A stretch of 15,199 bases of DNA from Candidatus Nomurabacteria bacterium. Lineage in GTDB: Bacteria > Patescibacteriota > Minisyncoccia > Phycocordibacterales > UBA9973. The translations under genes and the position numbers were made by a program. This document shows, piece by piece, positions 14,621-15,199 of this stretch. The notes under the pieces were generated by a model. The model was given only the letters and a program-made list of their open reading frames with translations. It did not search any database and was not told the origin of the DNA. Location of the stretch: positions 1 through 15,199 of the forward strand of contig SIBT01000011.1 in assembly GCA_009695015.1 (NCBI GenBank), in the 5' to 3' direction. Position 1 is the stretch's first letter; each line of letters starts with the position of its first letter.

Positions 14621-14821
14621 ATGATAAATAAAGCGGAGAATAAAGATAGAGGATTTATAAAATTAATAATAGTAATTATTATTACTCTTCTTTTAATGCG
14701 TCATTTTGGTGTTACAATAACTGGTATTTTAAATTATTTTAATCTTACTTGGGTGGAAATTATTAGTTGGCTCAAAATAGCTCTCGACTGGTTTAAAGAT
14801 CTATTCAATAGTGTCAAATAG
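14621..14821 (+). CDS. Small single-helix membrane protein, unknown function
   Basis: This 66-residue protein has a polar start (MINKAENKDRG), one strongly hydrophobic helix at about residues 12-26 (FIKLIIVIIITLLLM), and a second amphipathic or weakly hydrophobic part containing four tryptophans overall and ending DWFKDLFNSVK. The motif 'GFIKLIIVIII' followed by a FGV segment resembles small conserved membrane proteins common in parcubacterial genomes, but no function is known to me. It has its own promoter, and its stop codon lies in the left arm of a strong terminator hairpin. Codon composition matches the neighbours. Confidence 0.65.
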   Translation: MINKAENKDRGFIKLIIVIIITLLLMRHFGVTITGILNYFNLTWVEIISWLKIALDWFKDLFNSVK

Positions 14822-14870
14822 AAGCGTATTGTGCGACATTTATGTACGCACAATACGCTTCTATATTTTA
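14818..14870. terminator. Strong bidirectional terminator hairpin
   Basis: The arms 14818-14835 and 14847-14864 are an exact 18-bp inverted repeat. The 11-nt loop can pair further (ACAT with ATGT). The stem begins within the TAG stop of the small membrane protein gene. The T-rich run TATATTTTA follows on the plus strand, and TTT follows on the minus strand. It lies between convergent genes and can serve both. Confidence 0.85.
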
Positions 14871-14871
14871 A

Positions 14872-14889
14872 GTCACCCAAGAGAGTGAC
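14872..14889. terminator. Small secondary hairpin downstream of the minus-strand gene
   Basis: GTCAC (14872-14876) and GTGAC (14885-14889) form a 5-bp stem with an 8-nt loop. Read on the minus strand it is followed by TTAAAATAT. It could be a weak terminator for the gene ending at 14920, upstream of the stronger hairpin. Confidence 0.35.
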
Positions 14890-14919
14890 CAAACATATAT
14901 TGTGCGACACGGATGTAAT

Positions 14920-15199
14920 TTACTTACACGAGCTAGAAAGTTCATACCCTGCCTTTTGTGCTTCCTCCCCTGTCGCAAAATAAACTCTATTTTCTTGCTT
15001 GATCGTTTTACCAGCAGAACAACCTATAGAATAATATTTACTTCCTCTGTTTGAAGCAAAAAAATTTTTACTATTTGAATTTAAATTATTTGCTGACATT
15101 TTGTCATTTTGTAAAATATTTGAATATTCAAGACTTGATGTTGCATTTGCCGATAGGATTTTAAGACCTGAACCAGTGTCTTCTTTCGATAGTCTACCT
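14920..15199 (-). CDS. C-terminal part of a protein ending in an Ada-like/nuclease-tail domain (5' end outside window)
   Basis: A minus-strand frame runs open from the window edge to TAA at 14922-14920, giving 92 residues. The first half is Ser/Asn-rich and looks like a flexible linker. The end reads FFASNRGSKYYSIGCSAGKTIKQENRVYFATGEEAQKAGYELSSSCK. This follows the pattern of a small domain often found at the C-termini of CPR and other bacterial extracellular proteins and nucleases: a basic start, KxY...C..A, an aromatic-Phe turn, a 'sxEEAxxAGY' helix and a final cysteine. The usual His of the metal site is Tyr here, leaving two cysteines. The identity of the N-terminal part cannot be seen. 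Confidence 0.7.
   Translation of the reverse strand, partial: GRLSKEDTGSGLKILSANATSSLEYSNILQNDKMSANNLNSNSKNFFASNRGSKYYSIGCSAGKTIKQENRVYFATGEEAQKAGYELSSSCK

Overview
The window looks like chromosomal DNA from a small-genome bacterium of the Candidate Phyla Radiation, most likely a parcubacterium. This is an inference from several signs: AT-rich sequence, very tight packing, an archaeal/eukaryotic-type aspartyl-tRNA synthetase, a standalone riboflavin kinase, a cofE-like gene beside peptidoglycan genes, a truncated 'ECQNC..DFTIEP' zinc-ribbon reading frame, and small single-helix membrane proteins of the style seen in that group. There are no rRNA or tRNA genes, CRISPR arrays, insertion sequences or recognisable phage genes.

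Layout, left to right. (1) 1-1566 (+): the 3' part of aspS, then a single-domain riboflavin kinase. (2) 1662-2896 (+): an EamA-type drug/metabolite transporter overlapping a pterin-4a-carbinolamine dehydratase. (3) 2957-5479 (-): a complete M1 zinc aminopeptidase. (4) 5502-6897 (+): scpA and scpB, the kleisin and winged-helix partners of SMC. (5) 6881-6991 (+): a truncated zinc-ribbon reading frame at the scpB end. (6) 6947-7793 (-): a membrane-anchored M15 (VanY-like) D-Ala-D-Ala carboxypeptidase, apparently split by a one-base shift in an A6 run. (7) 7854-14570 (+): a peptidoglycan and division block, mraY-ftsW-murG, followed by gltX, an EnvC-like M23 peptidase and a cofE-like gene. (8) 14621-14821 (+): a small membrane protein, then a strong bidirectional terminator. 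(9) 14920-15199 (-): the 3' part of a gene whose product ends in a small cysteine-containing domain.

The genes fit together as a compact cell-envelope set. MraY and MurG make lipid I and lipid II, FtsW polymerises it at the septum, and the M15 and M23 enzymes trim the wall. ScpAB serves chromosome compaction, and AspRS and GluRS serve translation.

Two non-coding patterns stand out. First, most transcription units begin with an extended -10 box (TGnTANNNT) placed exactly 6 nt before the start codon, which predicts leaderless mRNAs. In the scpA/aminopeptidase gap one 10-bp palindrome, ATGTTAACAT, supplies this box on both strands. Second, two copies of a 47-nt conserved core (40/47 identical) lie after ribF and after scpA. 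Each is enclosed by a 20-22 bp inverted repeat whose left arm is the 3' end and stop codon of the upstream gene. The arms differ completely between copies but pair within each copy. This hairpin family is the best candidate here for something undescribed.
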